Shown: piece after piece, positions 17,784-26,012 of the stretch
How the letters are laid out: the number at the start of each line of letters is the position of its first letter
Position numbering within the stretch: position 1 is the stretch's first letter
Assembly: GCF_018474005.1 (NCBI RefSeq)
Contig: NZ_JAHCSH010000005.1
Location: 62,001-126,000, forward strand
Source of the DNA: Curvibacter sp. CHRR-16
Lineage (GTDB): Bacteria > Pseudomonadota > Gammaproteobacteria > Burkholderiales > Burkholderiaceae_C
Reading direction: 5' to 3'
Length of the DNA: 64,000 nucleotides
Made by a program: the position numbers and the translations under genes
Notes under the pieces: model-generated
What the model saw: the letters and a program-made list of their open reading frames with translations, nothing else
Told to the model about the DNA's origin: nothing
Database searches by the model: none

Positions 17784-18629
17784 ATGCGCAAACTCGCTCG
17801 CACCTTGGCTGGCTTTTCCCGTATCTCCTTGCTGCTGGGCTTGCTCAGCAGCGTTGTGGGAGTACAGGCGCAGACCTACACCTTCGCGGTCGTGCCGCAA
17901 TTCCCGGTAGTGGAAGTGTTTCGCACGTGGCGTCCAGTGCTCGATGCATTGGAGGCCGAAACGGGCCACCAGTTTGAACTGAAAACTTCCGAGACTATTC
18001 CCAAGTTTGAAGCCTCGTTCTTGGCAGCAGAGCCTGACTTTGCCTATATGAACCCTTACCACGCCGTCATGGCGCGCCGGGCCGTGGGCTATGTGCCCTT
18101 GGTGCGCAGCAAGGAGCCGCTATCGGGCATTTTGGTGGTGCGCAACGATAGCCCTGTGCGCGAGCTGGCAGAACTGCGTGGCAGCACCATTGCTTACCCG
18201 GCGCCCAATGCTTTTGGGGCTTCGCTTTACATGCGCGCGCTGCTGGGGGAGCGTTTCAAAATTTCCACCGAAGCGGTCTATGTGCAAACCCATGTGAATG
18301 CCTACCGCGCCGTCATTCGCGGTGACAACCCGGCTGCAGGGGGAATTCGCTCGACCTTGGAGCGCGAGCCGGTGGAGGTGCGCGACAAGTTGCGTGTGCT
18401 CTATGAGACCCCTGCCACAGCATCGCACCCGGTGGTGGCACACCCGCGTGTGAGTGTTGCCACCCGCACGGCGGTGCGCAATGCCTTATCCAAGTTGGCC
18501 AAAACCGAGGCAGGGCGCAAGCTGCTTGAGGGGGTAGCGCTGGACGATTTGGTCGAGGCCGATTACGCGAAAGACTATGCTCCGCTGGAGGCGCTGCGCT
18601 TGGAGCGCTTTGTCGTGCAACCCAAGTAA
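17784..18629 (+). CDS. PhnD-like phosphate/phosphonate-type periplasmic binding protein
   Basis: ATG 17784 has TAGGAGG (17771-17777) in front; the product is 281 residues with a signal peptide ending near VQA (about residue 30). The mature domain follows the PhnD/PtxB type: YTFAVVPQFPVVEVFRTWRPV, then DFAYMNPYHAVMARR, then RGSTIAYPAPNAFGASLYMRA. Such proteins bind phosphate, phosphite or phosphonates for ABC import, but no transporter gene follows. Instead a sensor kinase starts 12 bases after the stop, so this protein may present a ligand to that kinase. The ligand is not known. Confidence 0.82.
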   Translation: MRKLARTLAGFSRISLLLGLLSSVVGVQAQTYTFAVVPQFPVVEVFRTWRPVLDALEAETGHQFELKTSETIPKFEASFLAAEPDFAYMNPYHAVMARRAVGYVPLVRSKEPLSGILVVRNDSPVRELAELRGSTIAYPAPNAFGASLYMRALLGERFKISTEAVYVQTHVNAYRAVIRGDNPAAGGIRSTLEREPVEVRDKLRVLYETPATASHPVVAHPRVSVATRTAVRNALSKLAKTEAGRKLLEGVALDDLVEADYAKDYAPLEALRLERFVVQPK

Positions 18630-18641
18630 GAGGGCTTGCCT

Positions 18642-20438
18642 ATGCTGCGCACCAAGTCCATGCGCTGGTCACCTGAAAAGGGCCAATGGTCTTTGCTGGC
18701 GCAAGTGTCATGGCTGACCATTGCGGTCACTTTGCTGTCCATGCTCTCATATGGCTTGTGGTACGAGTCGCGCATCGCGCACATCAACCGCACTGCCACC
18801 GAATCCCAAGCACGCACCTTGGCCACTACGCTGGCCACGGCGGCAGAGCGGGCGGTGATCACCCGCGACAGCGGCGAGTTGGAGGCACTGCTCATCAACA
18901 TGCGCAACTCACCCCACTTGGTGCAACTGGCGGTGTTCGACCCGCATGGAAAACCCCGTGCCGTGGTGGATGTGGATGGTAACCATGCACCGCGTTTGAA
19001 CTTTGAGTTGGGGGCCCAAACACCCCCCTCGCAGCCGCAGGTGTTGCAGCTCCTTGTGGGCGATGAAGACACGGGGCGCATTGAGGTGTGGGCTCCTATC
19101 CAAGTGGGCAGTTTGGTGGGGTGGACGCGCATCACCCTGGATCGGCAAGGCGAAGCGCAAGCCCGCTCACTGGTGCGCCAGCAAGCAGTCATGTCATCCA
19201 TGCTGACGGCGGCTTTGACGGTACTGGCCTTGTTCATTTTCTTGCGTACCCGCTTGCGGCCAGTTGCGCAGTGCGCTGCCTTTGCCGATGGCATGGCCAA
19301 GAATTTCGGTGCCACTCTGACCGTACCCACCCGCAGCCGTGAGGTGGCGCTGCTGCAAAGCTCGCTCAACTACGCATCGCTGCAGTTGCAGCAGCAGTAC
19401 CACGACATCGTGGAGCGCAATGAGCGTTTGGATGCCATTTTTGCGCTCAGCAGCGATGGTTTGGTGGTGTTTGCCGCCAATGGCGAGCTGGCCTATGCCA
19501 ACCCTGCGTTCACCAGCATGGTGAGCATGGCGGTACAACCAGGCCTAACGCGTGCAGCGTTTGATGTCGCCTTGGCCGCGAACTGCGAGCAGCCAGAGCA
19601 CTACAGCCCTGCCACGGCGAACAATACCGACAAGGTGGTGGAGCTGGCCCTCGTCCGCCCTGTGCGGCGCTTGCTGCGGCGCGAGCACCGGGTCAATGAA
19701 CGGGGCCAAATGGTGTTGTACTTCCGTGATATCACTGCTGAGGCCGATGTGGCGCGCATGAAGAGCGAATTTTTGACCACTGCCGCGCATGAGTTACGCA
19801 CCCCCATGGTCAGCGTGTTTGGGTTTGTGGAGCTGCTGCTCAACCGCCAATACCCCGTTGATGCCCAGCGCAGCATGCTGCAAGTCATTCACCGCCAGTC
19901 CAAACTGCTCATCAGCATGGTGAACGAACTGCTCGACTTAGCCCGCATCGAGGCCCGGGCAGGCAAGGATTTTGAACTGGCGGTGCAGCCCATCGCCCAG
20001 CTCATAGAAGATACCTGCGCTGCCGTGGCCGTGCCCGAAGGCACTCACACCCTGACGGTAGAGCCCTTGCCTGCAGACCTGCTGGTTGAATACGACAGCG
20101 CCAAGATGCGCCAAGCGCTGGGCAACGTTTTGTCCAATGCTTTCAAGTATTCGCCCCAAGGCGGCCAAGTGCAGGTGTCGGTGCAGCACAGAAGCACGGC
20201 ACAGGGGGAGCAAGTTGGTATTGCGGTGCAAGACCACGGCTTGGGCATGACGCCTGAGCAGTGCAGCCATGCGTTTGAACGTTTCTTTCGTGCAGACACG
20301 TCCGGCAATATTCCTGGCACCGGGCTGGGCCTGTGCTTGGTCAAAGAAATTGTGGAACTGCACGGCGGGCAGGTGGAATTGCAAAGCACCCTTGGTGTGG
20401 GCACCACCGTCACGCTGTGGCTGGCGCGTGCTGTTTAG
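18642..20438 (+). CDS. PAS-containing sensor histidine kinase without adjacent response regulator
   Basis: ATG 18642 follows AGAGGG; the product is 598 residues. The layout is TM1 (about 20-40), a periplasmic region of about 145 residues, TM2 (about 185-203), a HAMP-like linker, a PAS domain (about 258-360, RLDAIFALSSDGLVVF), HisKA with His383 (AHELRTPM) and HATPase_c with DHGLGM and GTGLGL boxes. It is an orthodox membrane kinase. No receiver gene is adjacent, so its regulator lies elsewhere. The gene is 12 bases behind a PhnD-like binding protein, suggesting that the two form a sensing unit. Confidence 0.88.
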   Translation: MLRTKSMRWSPEKGQWSLLAQVSWLTIAVTLLSMLSYGLWYESRIAHINRTATESQARTLATTLATAAERAVITRDSGELEALLINMRNSPHLVQLAVFDPHGKPRAVVDVDGNHAPRLNFELGAQTPPSQPQVLQLLVGDEDTGRIEVWAPIQVGSLVGWTRITLDRQGEAQARSLVRQQAVMSSMLTAALTVLALFIFLRTRLRPVAQCAAFADGMAKNFGATLTVPTRSREVALLQSSLNYASLQLQQQYHDIVERNERLDAIFALSSDGLVVFAANGELAYANPAFTSMVSMAVQPGLTRAAFDVALAANCEQPEHYSPATANNTDKVVELALVRPVRRLLRREHRVNERGQMVLYFRDITAEADVARMKSEFLTTAAHELRTPMVSVFGFVELLLNRQYPVDAQRSMLQVIHRQSKLLISMVNELLDLARIEARAGKDFELAVQPIAQLIEDTCAAVAVPEGTHTLTVEPLPADLLVEYDSAKMRQALGNVLSNAFKYSPQGGQVQVSVQHRSTAQGEQVGIAVQDHGLGMTPEQCSHAFERFFRADTSGNIPGTGLGLCLVKEIVELHGGQVELQSTLGVGTTVTLWLARAV

Positions 20439-20500
20439 TGCCCCATAGTTTTATTTGCTGATGGGCTCTGGCATAGTGGGCAGAACAAGGAGTTTTGTCT

Positions 20501-20962
20501 ATGTTGCATTACGTTTTACATGCTGGATCTGTGCCTTGGCAAGATCAGTTGCTGTATGCCGCGCTTTTTATTGCTGCCGTGGTGTTGATTTTTTTGGGCT
20601 TTTGGTGGCGCAAGCGCGCATTGCGCCCTAAGCGTGGCGACTTTGCCGCCATGGTGGCACAGAACAACATCGCGCAGGCTGCGGCAGGGCAAGAGCCAAG
20701 CGCGGTGGCCGATGCAGTAGAAGCGTTTGAGCAAACGCGCGACACCATGAATACCGTGAAGTCGGGCATTGAGCGAACGCTGTCCCTGCTGTGGGCGTTT
20801 TTGGCAGGTTTGCTGTGTCTGATCAGCACGCTGGCTGTAGTTTTTGGCTTGCGCGGCTTCCCCCATATCGACTGGGGGGTAGAAGGCTTTTTTGCCGTGG
20901 TGATGGTAGTGTGCGCGTGGTTTACCCGTGCCAGCTGGCGCGATTTTCGCGGGCAGCACTAG
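20501..20962 (+). CDS. Small membrane protein, unknown function
   Basis: ATG 20501 is preceded by AAGGAG (20487-20492); 153 residues. There is one membrane helix near residues 18-36 with a basic WWRKRALRPKRG stretch after it, then a charged helical part, then two more helices near 95-115 and 125-142. I do not recognise the family. It is convergent with the heparinase-like gene, six bases apart. Confidence 0.6.
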   Translation: MLHYVLHAGSVPWQDQLLYAALFIAAVVLIFLGFWWRKRALRPKRGDFAAMVAQNNIAQAAAGQEPSAVADAVEAFEQTRDTMNTVKSGIERTLSLLWAFLAGLLCLISTLAVVFGLRGFPHIDWGVEGFFAVVMVVCAWFTRASWRDFRGQH

Positions 20963-20968
20963 CTCGCT

Positions 20969-23296
20969 TTAGCGTTGCAGCACTATTTGCGCGCTGCCAC
21001 TGGGGAGCTGCAGTTGCACGGTGCCATCGGCTTCTTGTTGCCATGGGCTTGCACCACTCACTTGGCGCACTGCAAATCCCGGGCGGATGCGCAGGGTAAC
21101 GGGTTCATGCTGGGTGCTGCTCAGTTGCAGGCTGTTGGCACTGCGTGTTCCCTCGGCGTTGATGGGCGCGCTGGCCGATAGGCTTAGCGCGCCTTGCAGG
21201 CTGCGCACTTGCACCAAAGCAAAGCGCAGCGCATCGCCTTGCGGGCTGAAGCTGGCTGCCATGCCTTGTAGCTGCCAGCCTGCCGCATCTACTTGCTTTT
21301 CTGCTTCACGGGCTATCAAGATGGTGTCGCTGCCCACGCTGGTGGCAAAGCCTTGCGTGGCCTGCAGGTTCTGCGAAGGGGGGGCACCTGCACCATTGGC
21401 CCGCCATGGGTAGAGCAGGGTGAGAAAGTCTTGCTGCTTGGCAGGCGTGGTGGTTTCGATGGTGGTATGCCATTCGTTGGGCATTTTGGCTTGGTAGCCA
21501 CTGTTTACCGGGGGATCGAAGGCATCGGTTTGCCGCATTGTCAGGGTGTTGGCGGCAGGACTGATGAAGCGCACCGTCAGGCGAGCGTCTTTTTGCTGCT
21601 GGGTAATTTCTCCTTGCTCGGGGGCAAGCGCCATGCTGCTTCGGGCGTGCAACTGCCATTGGAATGGGACAGCGCGGGGTGCAGCCGCTTCGTCCAGCAT
21701 GAGGAAGTAGCGTCGATTCACAAAAAACACATGCCGCAGCGCACGCGTGGCATGGGGGGCGTAAGCGGCGGTGGCATCGCCGCTGGCAAAGCTGAAGGTG
21801 TTTCCGGTGGCAAAGCGTGTGATAGCACCTGTGGCGGCGGCGTCTTTGATGCGCTGGCCTTGGTTGCCAAACAGCACGGCGTTTTTGGATTTGGTTTGTC
21901 GGCTCCAGCCTATGTGATGGGGGCTGTCGTAGAACTCTCGGTAGCCTGAGTTGATGGCCAGTGGCTGACCATAGGCGTTGAGCACGAAACTGTTTTGGTC
22001 GGCAAAGCCATGCGATGCCGATCCCTGCGGGCTGGAGCGGAAACCCAGCATGATGTCGTTGGCGGAATCACCCAGTGCCGAGTGCATGCTGACCACGCCT
22101 ATATCGTCAAAGTAGCGGCTTTGTGGCAAGTCGCTCAAGGCCACCTCGGGCAGTTTGGCTTGCACGGTGCGAAAGCGCTGCAAAAACGCATCGATGCCAT
22201 CGTAGGTGTAGTAGCTAAAGGCGGTGGGTGGCTTTTGGCCTAGGCGCTTGGCGTAGGCCAGTGGGTAAGGGTCTTGGTTGAGGATGGCGGCTTTTTCCAA
22301 GATCAGCGCGATGCTGCCCGATGGATTGGCGATGTTGTTCAGGTCACCAAAAAACGAGCCCCCATAAGGCATTTGGTTGTACACCCCAAAGTAGGCCGTG
22401 TTGCGCCAAAACGGGCGTTGCAGCGGTGCATCAAAGCCTTGCAGGGCCATGCCTTCCAAAAAGCGCTGGTGCTGGGTAATGCCGGTGCTCCAGTAGTTCA
22501 TGCCCTCGGCCCAGCCGCCAGCAGGGCCACCCCATACGGGAAACTGGCGCAGGTAGTACTCGTAGCTCCAGGCCAGCCATTGCGCTGCAGCTTTGTTCTC
22601 ATGCAGCAGCACCAAACCACCTTGGCCCAGTGTGGAGATAAAGCGCATTGGGTGGCTGAGCGAGTTGTCGGGGCTGGTGGGGCGCGTCAGGCTGAACTTG
22701 GGCTGTATCTGGCTGGCCAGTATGTCCATGCGGGTGTTCAGTGCCCGGGTAATGGTTTGGCGTTCGTCGGGGGTGAGGGCGTCGTAAGCCCAGTCGTAGG
22801 CAAAGAGCATGGGCCGCAGCGACTGGATGAATAACTCGTCGTTGGTGCGGTAGGTATCGGCGGTGATGTGCCAACTGGCCAAGTGCATCAGCCAGCGTGC
22901 GGCTTCCCGCCCATATGCGGGGTCTTGGGTGAGTAGCCAGGCTAAGGCGTAGCGTTGGCCCCAAGCCGCTGTTTCGTAGGCGGCCTTGTAGCCTGCTTGC
23001 CAGAGTTTGTTGCCATCGGCCGTGCCGTTTTTGACGGGGCGTGGCTCGGCAATCAGCGGTTTGTTGTCCAGTGCTGGTACTGCCAGTTGCGCCAGTGCGT
23101 TGCCATCTGGCTCTGTGGGCAGTGCGTTCCAAAAAGCACGCAATGCAGGCAAGTCTGTGGGGCGCAACTGCAGACGAGGGTGTTCGTTGGCTATTGCGTG
23201 GCGCAGTTCGGCACTGCGGGCTGATACCAAGTCGGCATCGCTTTGGGCTAAAACTGGCAAACCCACAAAAGCAATGAGGCAAAGCAGATGGCGCAT
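20969..23296 (-). CDS. Secreted heparinase II/III-family polysaccharide lyase-like protein
   Basis: ATG 23296 gives 775 residues with a clear Sec signal peptide cut after VLA (about residue 17). The N-terminal half is an alpha/alpha-toroid of the DUF4962/alginate-lyase type (WLMHLASWHITADTYRTNDELF, LFAYDWAYDALTPDER). The second half is the heparinase II/III-like beta-sandwich with the conserved SHGFADQNSFVLNAYGQPL segment. Such enzymes cleave uronate-containing polysaccharides by beta-elimination in the periplasm or outside the cell. The substrate cannot be told from sequence. The gene is divergent from a PEP-CTERM protein gene, hinting at a joint role at the cell surface. Confidence 0.78.
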   Translation of the reverse strand: MRHLLCLIAFVGLPVLAQSDADLVSARSAELRHAIANEHPRLQLRPTDLPALRAFWNALPTEPDGNALAQLAVPALDNKPLIAEPRPVKNGTADGNKLWQAGYKAAYETAAWGQRYALAWLLTQDPAYGREAARWLMHLASWHITADTYRTNDELFIQSLRPMLFAYDWAYDALTPDERQTITRALNTRMDILASQIQPKFSLTRPTSPDNSLSHPMRFISTLGQGGLVLLHENKAAAQWLAWSYEYYLRQFPVWGGPAGGWAEGMNYWSTGITQHQRFLEGMALQGFDAPLQRPFWRNTAYFGVYNQMPYGGSFFGDLNNIANPSGSIALILEKAAILNQDPYPLAYAKRLGQKPPTAFSYYTYDGIDAFLQRFRTVQAKLPEVALSDLPQSRYFDDIGVVSMHSALGDSANDIMLGFRSSPQGSASHGFADQNSFVLNAYGQPLAINSGYREFYDSPHHIGWSRQTKSKNAVLFGNQGQRIKDAAATGAITRFATGNTFSFASGDATAAYAPHATRALRHVFFVNRRYFLMLDEAAAPRAVPFQWQLHARSSMALAPEQGEITQQQKDARLTVRFISPAANTLTMRQTDAFDPPVNSGYQAKMPNEWHTTIETTTPAKQQDFLTLLYPWRANGAGAPPSQNLQATQGFATSVGSDTILIAREAEKQVDAAGWQLQGMAASFSPQGDALRFALVQVRSLQGALSLSASAPINAEGTRSANSLQLSSTQHEPVTLRIRPGFAVRQVSGASPWQQEADGTVQLQLPSGSAQIVLQR

Positions 23297-23339
23297 AGGG
23301 TTGTTTCCTAGGACAGCAGGGCATGGTGTCAATGGGTCG

Positions 23340-23392
23340 ATAGTCCAGACGGACTATTTACCCAGCAGACTGGTCAACGGAACAATCTGCTG
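23340..23392. repeat. Two tandem inverted repeats upstream of the PEP-CTERM gene
   Basis: ATAGTCC (23340-23346) pairs with GGACTAT (23351-23357) across a 4-base spacer. CAGCAGA (23363-23369) pairs with TCTGCTG (23386-23392) across 16 bases. Both lie in the 129-base divergent interval and may be operators or leader hairpins. Confidence 0.4.
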
Positions 23393-23425
23393 CATTTCAC
23401 TAATGCTCAATATTCAGGGGGAAGT

Positions 23426-24211
23426 ATGCGTCAAACTGGTTTAAAGATGGTTGGTAAGACGGTTTTGGCAATGGCTGCGATTGCTGGTGTCCAATGGGTA
23501 GGTGCTTCTGTGGTGGCTGGAGATGCTGTGAAGCTTTCGACTTCGCCCTCAGGCACTTACGCGGGCGCGTTTTCGGCTATTGAGGTGAAAACCAATGGCT
23601 CGGCTCTGTCGGGTGAAAAATCGTTCTATACCTTTTGTGTGGAGCTGTACGAGACCCTCTACACCAATACCACTCTGTATGTAAAAAGCGTATCCAACGC
23701 CACCCAAAACGCTGTTTCGTCCTATTACAGCCAAACCAACCCGGCTTCTGGCGGTACTGCGACCAGTGACCCATTGAGTGTGCAAACCGAATGGTTGTTT
23801 ACCCAGTTCAATGTGGACAAAAACTTCCAGTCGAGCATCTTGTCGACTAACGCCAAGGCCAATTCTTTCCAAGTGGCGATTTGGTATTTGGAGCATGAAC
23901 TCGATTCGTACAAGGTTCAGTCTTGGCATGGTTCATCCACCAACTCTGGGTACGGATATCTTTATACGCAAGACAGTTACGCGCAAACTTTGGTGGCAAT
24001 GGCCAATGCCGCAGTAAAAAATGGCTGGAAAGACGTCGGTGACCAAGTGCGTGTGCTCAACCTGTACAAAGACAATAAATACACGCAATACGCTCAGGAT
24101 CAGTTGTACTTCGTGTCTGCTGTGCCAGAGCCTGAGTCGCTAGCCATGATGCTGGTGGGGGTCGTTGGCGTGGCGGGATTCGTTCGCTACCGTAAACGCA
24201 AAACTGCTTGA
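23426..24211 (+). CDS. PEP-CTERM surface protein with possible Cys-Gln thioester motif
   Basis: A 261-residue exported protein starting at ATG 23426 behind GGGGGAAG. It has an N-terminal signal (about residues 1-31) and the C-terminal sorting tail: VPEPES (233-238), a hydrophobic helix, and the basic end RYRKRK. Such tails are processed by an exosortase, which is not in this window. In the middle, YTFCVEL holds the only cysteine (Cys71) and SFQVAIW (Gln149) follows 78 residues later. This pair resembles the Cys and TQxA-type Gln of bacterial thioester domains that form covalent bonds to surfaces. The resemblance is by eye. The lyase gene is divergent from it. Confidence 0.85.
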   Translation: MRQTGLKMVGKTVLAMAAIAGVQWVGASVVAGDAVKLSTSPSGTYAGAFSAIEVKTNGSALSGEKSFYTFCVELYETLYTNTTLYVKSVSNATQNAVSSYYSQTNPASGGTATSDPLSVQTEWLFTQFNVDKNFQSSILSTNAKANSFQVAIWYLEHELDSYKVQSWHGSSTNSGYGYLYTQDSYAQTLVAMANAAVKNGWKDVGDQVRVLNLYKDNKYTQYAQDQLYFVSAVPEPESLAMMLVGVVGVAGFVRYRKRKTA

Positions 24212-24283
24212 TCGAGTCCCCCGCTAGCCAAGTGCCTACAGCAGTTCGTGCCGCATTGCTGTTGAGAAAAGAAAACAATTACA

Positions 24284-24317
24284 AAAGTGGTGGAAAATGC
24301 GGGGTTTCCCCCACTTT
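24284..24317 (+). repeat. Hairpin with a start codon in its loop, upstream end of aspartate kinase gene
   Basis: AAAGTGG-T-GGAAA (24284-24296) pairs with TTTCC-C-CCACTTT (24305-24317), leaving an 8-base loop that contains ATG 24297. No T run follows, so it is a poor intrinsic terminator for the PEP-CTERM gene. It could affect which start codon of the kinase gene is used. Confidence 0.5.
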
Positions 24318-25748
24318 AGCCTGTCTATGCAAGACGTAAACCCCTCCAAGATATCTGTCGAGAAGATCGGCGGCACTTCGATGACCGCCTTTGGCGATGT
24401 GCTGCGCCACATCATGCTGTATGACCGTTCGCGCATGTATGGTCGCATTTACGTGGTGTCCGCCTATTCGGGCGTGACCAACCAACTGTTGGAGCACAAA
24501 AAGACGGGTGAGCGCGGTATCTACGCCTTGTTTGCCGAGGGCAAGGGTTATCAGGATGCGCTGGCAGGTTTGGCTGTTAGTTTGAAAAAACTCAATGCCA
24601 ACTATGCCGATTTGGGTTTGCCACTGGATGTGGCCGATGCCTTTATCGACCACCGCATTGCCCAAGCGCGTGAATACCTCAATGCCATGCACCATGTGCT
24701 GGCCAGTGGATACCTAAGCCGCAAAGACGTGCTGTTGGCTGCGCGTGAAGTGTTGGCGTCCATTGGTGAATCGCACAGCGCGTTTAACTCGGTAGAAATT
24801 CTCAAAGCCAACGGCGTGAACGCCATCTTGATGGACTTGGCTGGTTTTGATGACAACGAAGCTTGGACGATTGACGAGCGCATTGCCAACAGCTTCAAGA
24901 ACTTGGATTTGGTCAACAACGTGATCGTCGCTACTGGCTACACCAAGGGCACCGAAGGCATCATGCGCGAGTTCGATCGCGGCTACTCCGAAGTCACGTT
25001 CAGCAAGATTGCCGTGGAAGTACGTCCCGCCGAAGCGGTGATCCACAAGGAATTCCACCTGTCCTCTGCCGATCCCAATTTGGTGGGCTTGGAAAACGCC
25101 ATTGTGGTGGGGGCCACCAATTACGACGTGGCTGACCAGCTGGCTGATGTGGGTATGGAAGCCATCCACCCCAAGGCCTCCAAACCCATGGAGTTGGCTG
25201 GTATTCCGATTCGCCTGAAGAACACTTTTGAGCCTGACCACCCCGGCACGCTTATCACCAAAGACTTTGTGGGCGAGCGTGCCCGTGTGGAGATCGTCAC
25301 TGGCACCGACAAAGTGACTTTGATCGAAATCCATGACCCCAGCATGGTGGGCACGGTGGGCTTTGATGCTGGGCTGATGGAAGTGTTCTGCAAGCATGAC
25401 ATCAGCTACATCCTGAAGGCGACCAATGCCAACTCCATCGCGCATCTGGTATGGGATAACCAAGTTACGCCCGAACTGGTGGCTGAATTGGAAGCGGCTT
25501 ACCAACTGGTGACCATCAAGTCCAGTGCGATTGTGTGCGCGATTGGCTCGAACATCGGCATCCCCGGTGTGCTGGCCAAAGCGGCGCAAGCCTTGGCCGA
25601 TGCGCAAGTCAACGTCAACTGCGTCTCGCAAACCCTGCGTCAGGTCAACATGCAGTTTGTGATTGAGCGTGCGGACTACAAAACCGCGATCAAGGCGCTG
25701 AACATGGCCTTGTGCGTGAACTCGGGTGCGCCTGTGCCTCGGGTGTGA
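24297..25748 (+). CDS. Aspartate kinase, Ask_Ect-like
   Basis: A 483-residue aspartokinase that phosphorylates L-aspartate for lysine, threonine and methionine synthesis. The N-terminal VEKIGGTSM replaces the usual VxKFGGTS and is the form seen in the kinase of ectoine clusters (Ask_Ect). FDRGYSEVTFSK, a version of the substrate-binding loop, and two C-terminal ACT domains (about residues 340-475) are present. Two starts are possible: ATG 24297, inside a hairpin loop with GTGGTGG in front, and ATG 24327, nearer the family N-terminus but without a ribosome site. No ectABC genes are visible here, so a role in ectoine synthesis is unproven. Confidence 0.85.
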   Translation: MRGFPHFSLSMQDVNPSKISVEKIGGTSMTAFGDVLRHIMLYDRSRMYGRIYVVSAYSGVTNQLLEHKKTGERGIYALFAEGKGYQDALAGLAVSLKKLNANYADLGLPLDVADAFIDHRIAQAREYLNAMHHVLASGYLSRKDVLLAAREVLASIGESHSAFNSVEILKANGVNAILMDLAGFDDNEAWTIDERIANSFKNLDLVNNVIVATGYTKGTEGIMREFDRGYSEVTFSKIAVEVRPAEAVIHKEFHLSSADPNLVGLENAIVVGATNYDVADQLADVGMEAIHPKASKPMELAGIPIRLKNTFEPDHPGTLITKDFVGERARVEIVTGTDKVTLIEIHDPSMVGTVGFDAGLMEVFCKHDISYILKATNANSIAHLVWDNQVTPELVAELEAAYQLVTIKSSAIVCAIGSNIGIPGVLAKAAQALADAQVNVNCVSQTLRQVNMQFVIERADYKTAIKALNMALCVNSGAPVPRV

Positions 25749-25776
25749 TAGCGATTAAGACGCTACTGCAGTAACA

Positions 25777-25815
25777 AGCCGCGCTGATTCCCTTGAGGCA
25801 GCGCGGCTTTTTTGT
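25777..25815 (+). terminator. Rho-independent terminator after aspartate kinase gene
   Basis: An 11-bp perfect stem AAGCCGCGCTG / CAGCGCGGCTT with a 12-base loop is followed by a T run, 28 bases after the stop codon. Confidence 0.88.
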
Positions 25816-25816
25816 G

Positions 25817-25981
25817 TTTATTGTGAGCACAGCCCCGTTGTTTGTTGCAAACGTTTGGGCTGGTTCATGCATCGGTTTAGCTACATCTGACTACTTGAAA
25901 CAATATTCGCCAGAAGCTGAGGCAAACTACTGCGCAACACTGCGAAAAGCAGTCCAAGCCTGTCTCCTCAACATACATTAA
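25817..25981 (+). CDS. Possible small secreted protein, doubtful
   Basis: A short frame beginning with a GTG just after the terminator would encode about 54 residues. It has a hydrophobic start ending VWAGSC and a Cys-containing tail (NYCATLRKAVQACLL). It has no ribosome site that I can see and no family resemblance. It ends 31 bases before the TPS transporter start and may simply be the leader region of that gene. Confidence 0.2.
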   Translation, partial: FIVSTAPLFVANVWAGSCIGLATSDYLKQYSPEAEANYCATLRKAVQACLLNIH

Positions 25982-26012
25982 TTTGCCGCCTCGACACTCG
26001 GTTTTGTGCAAG

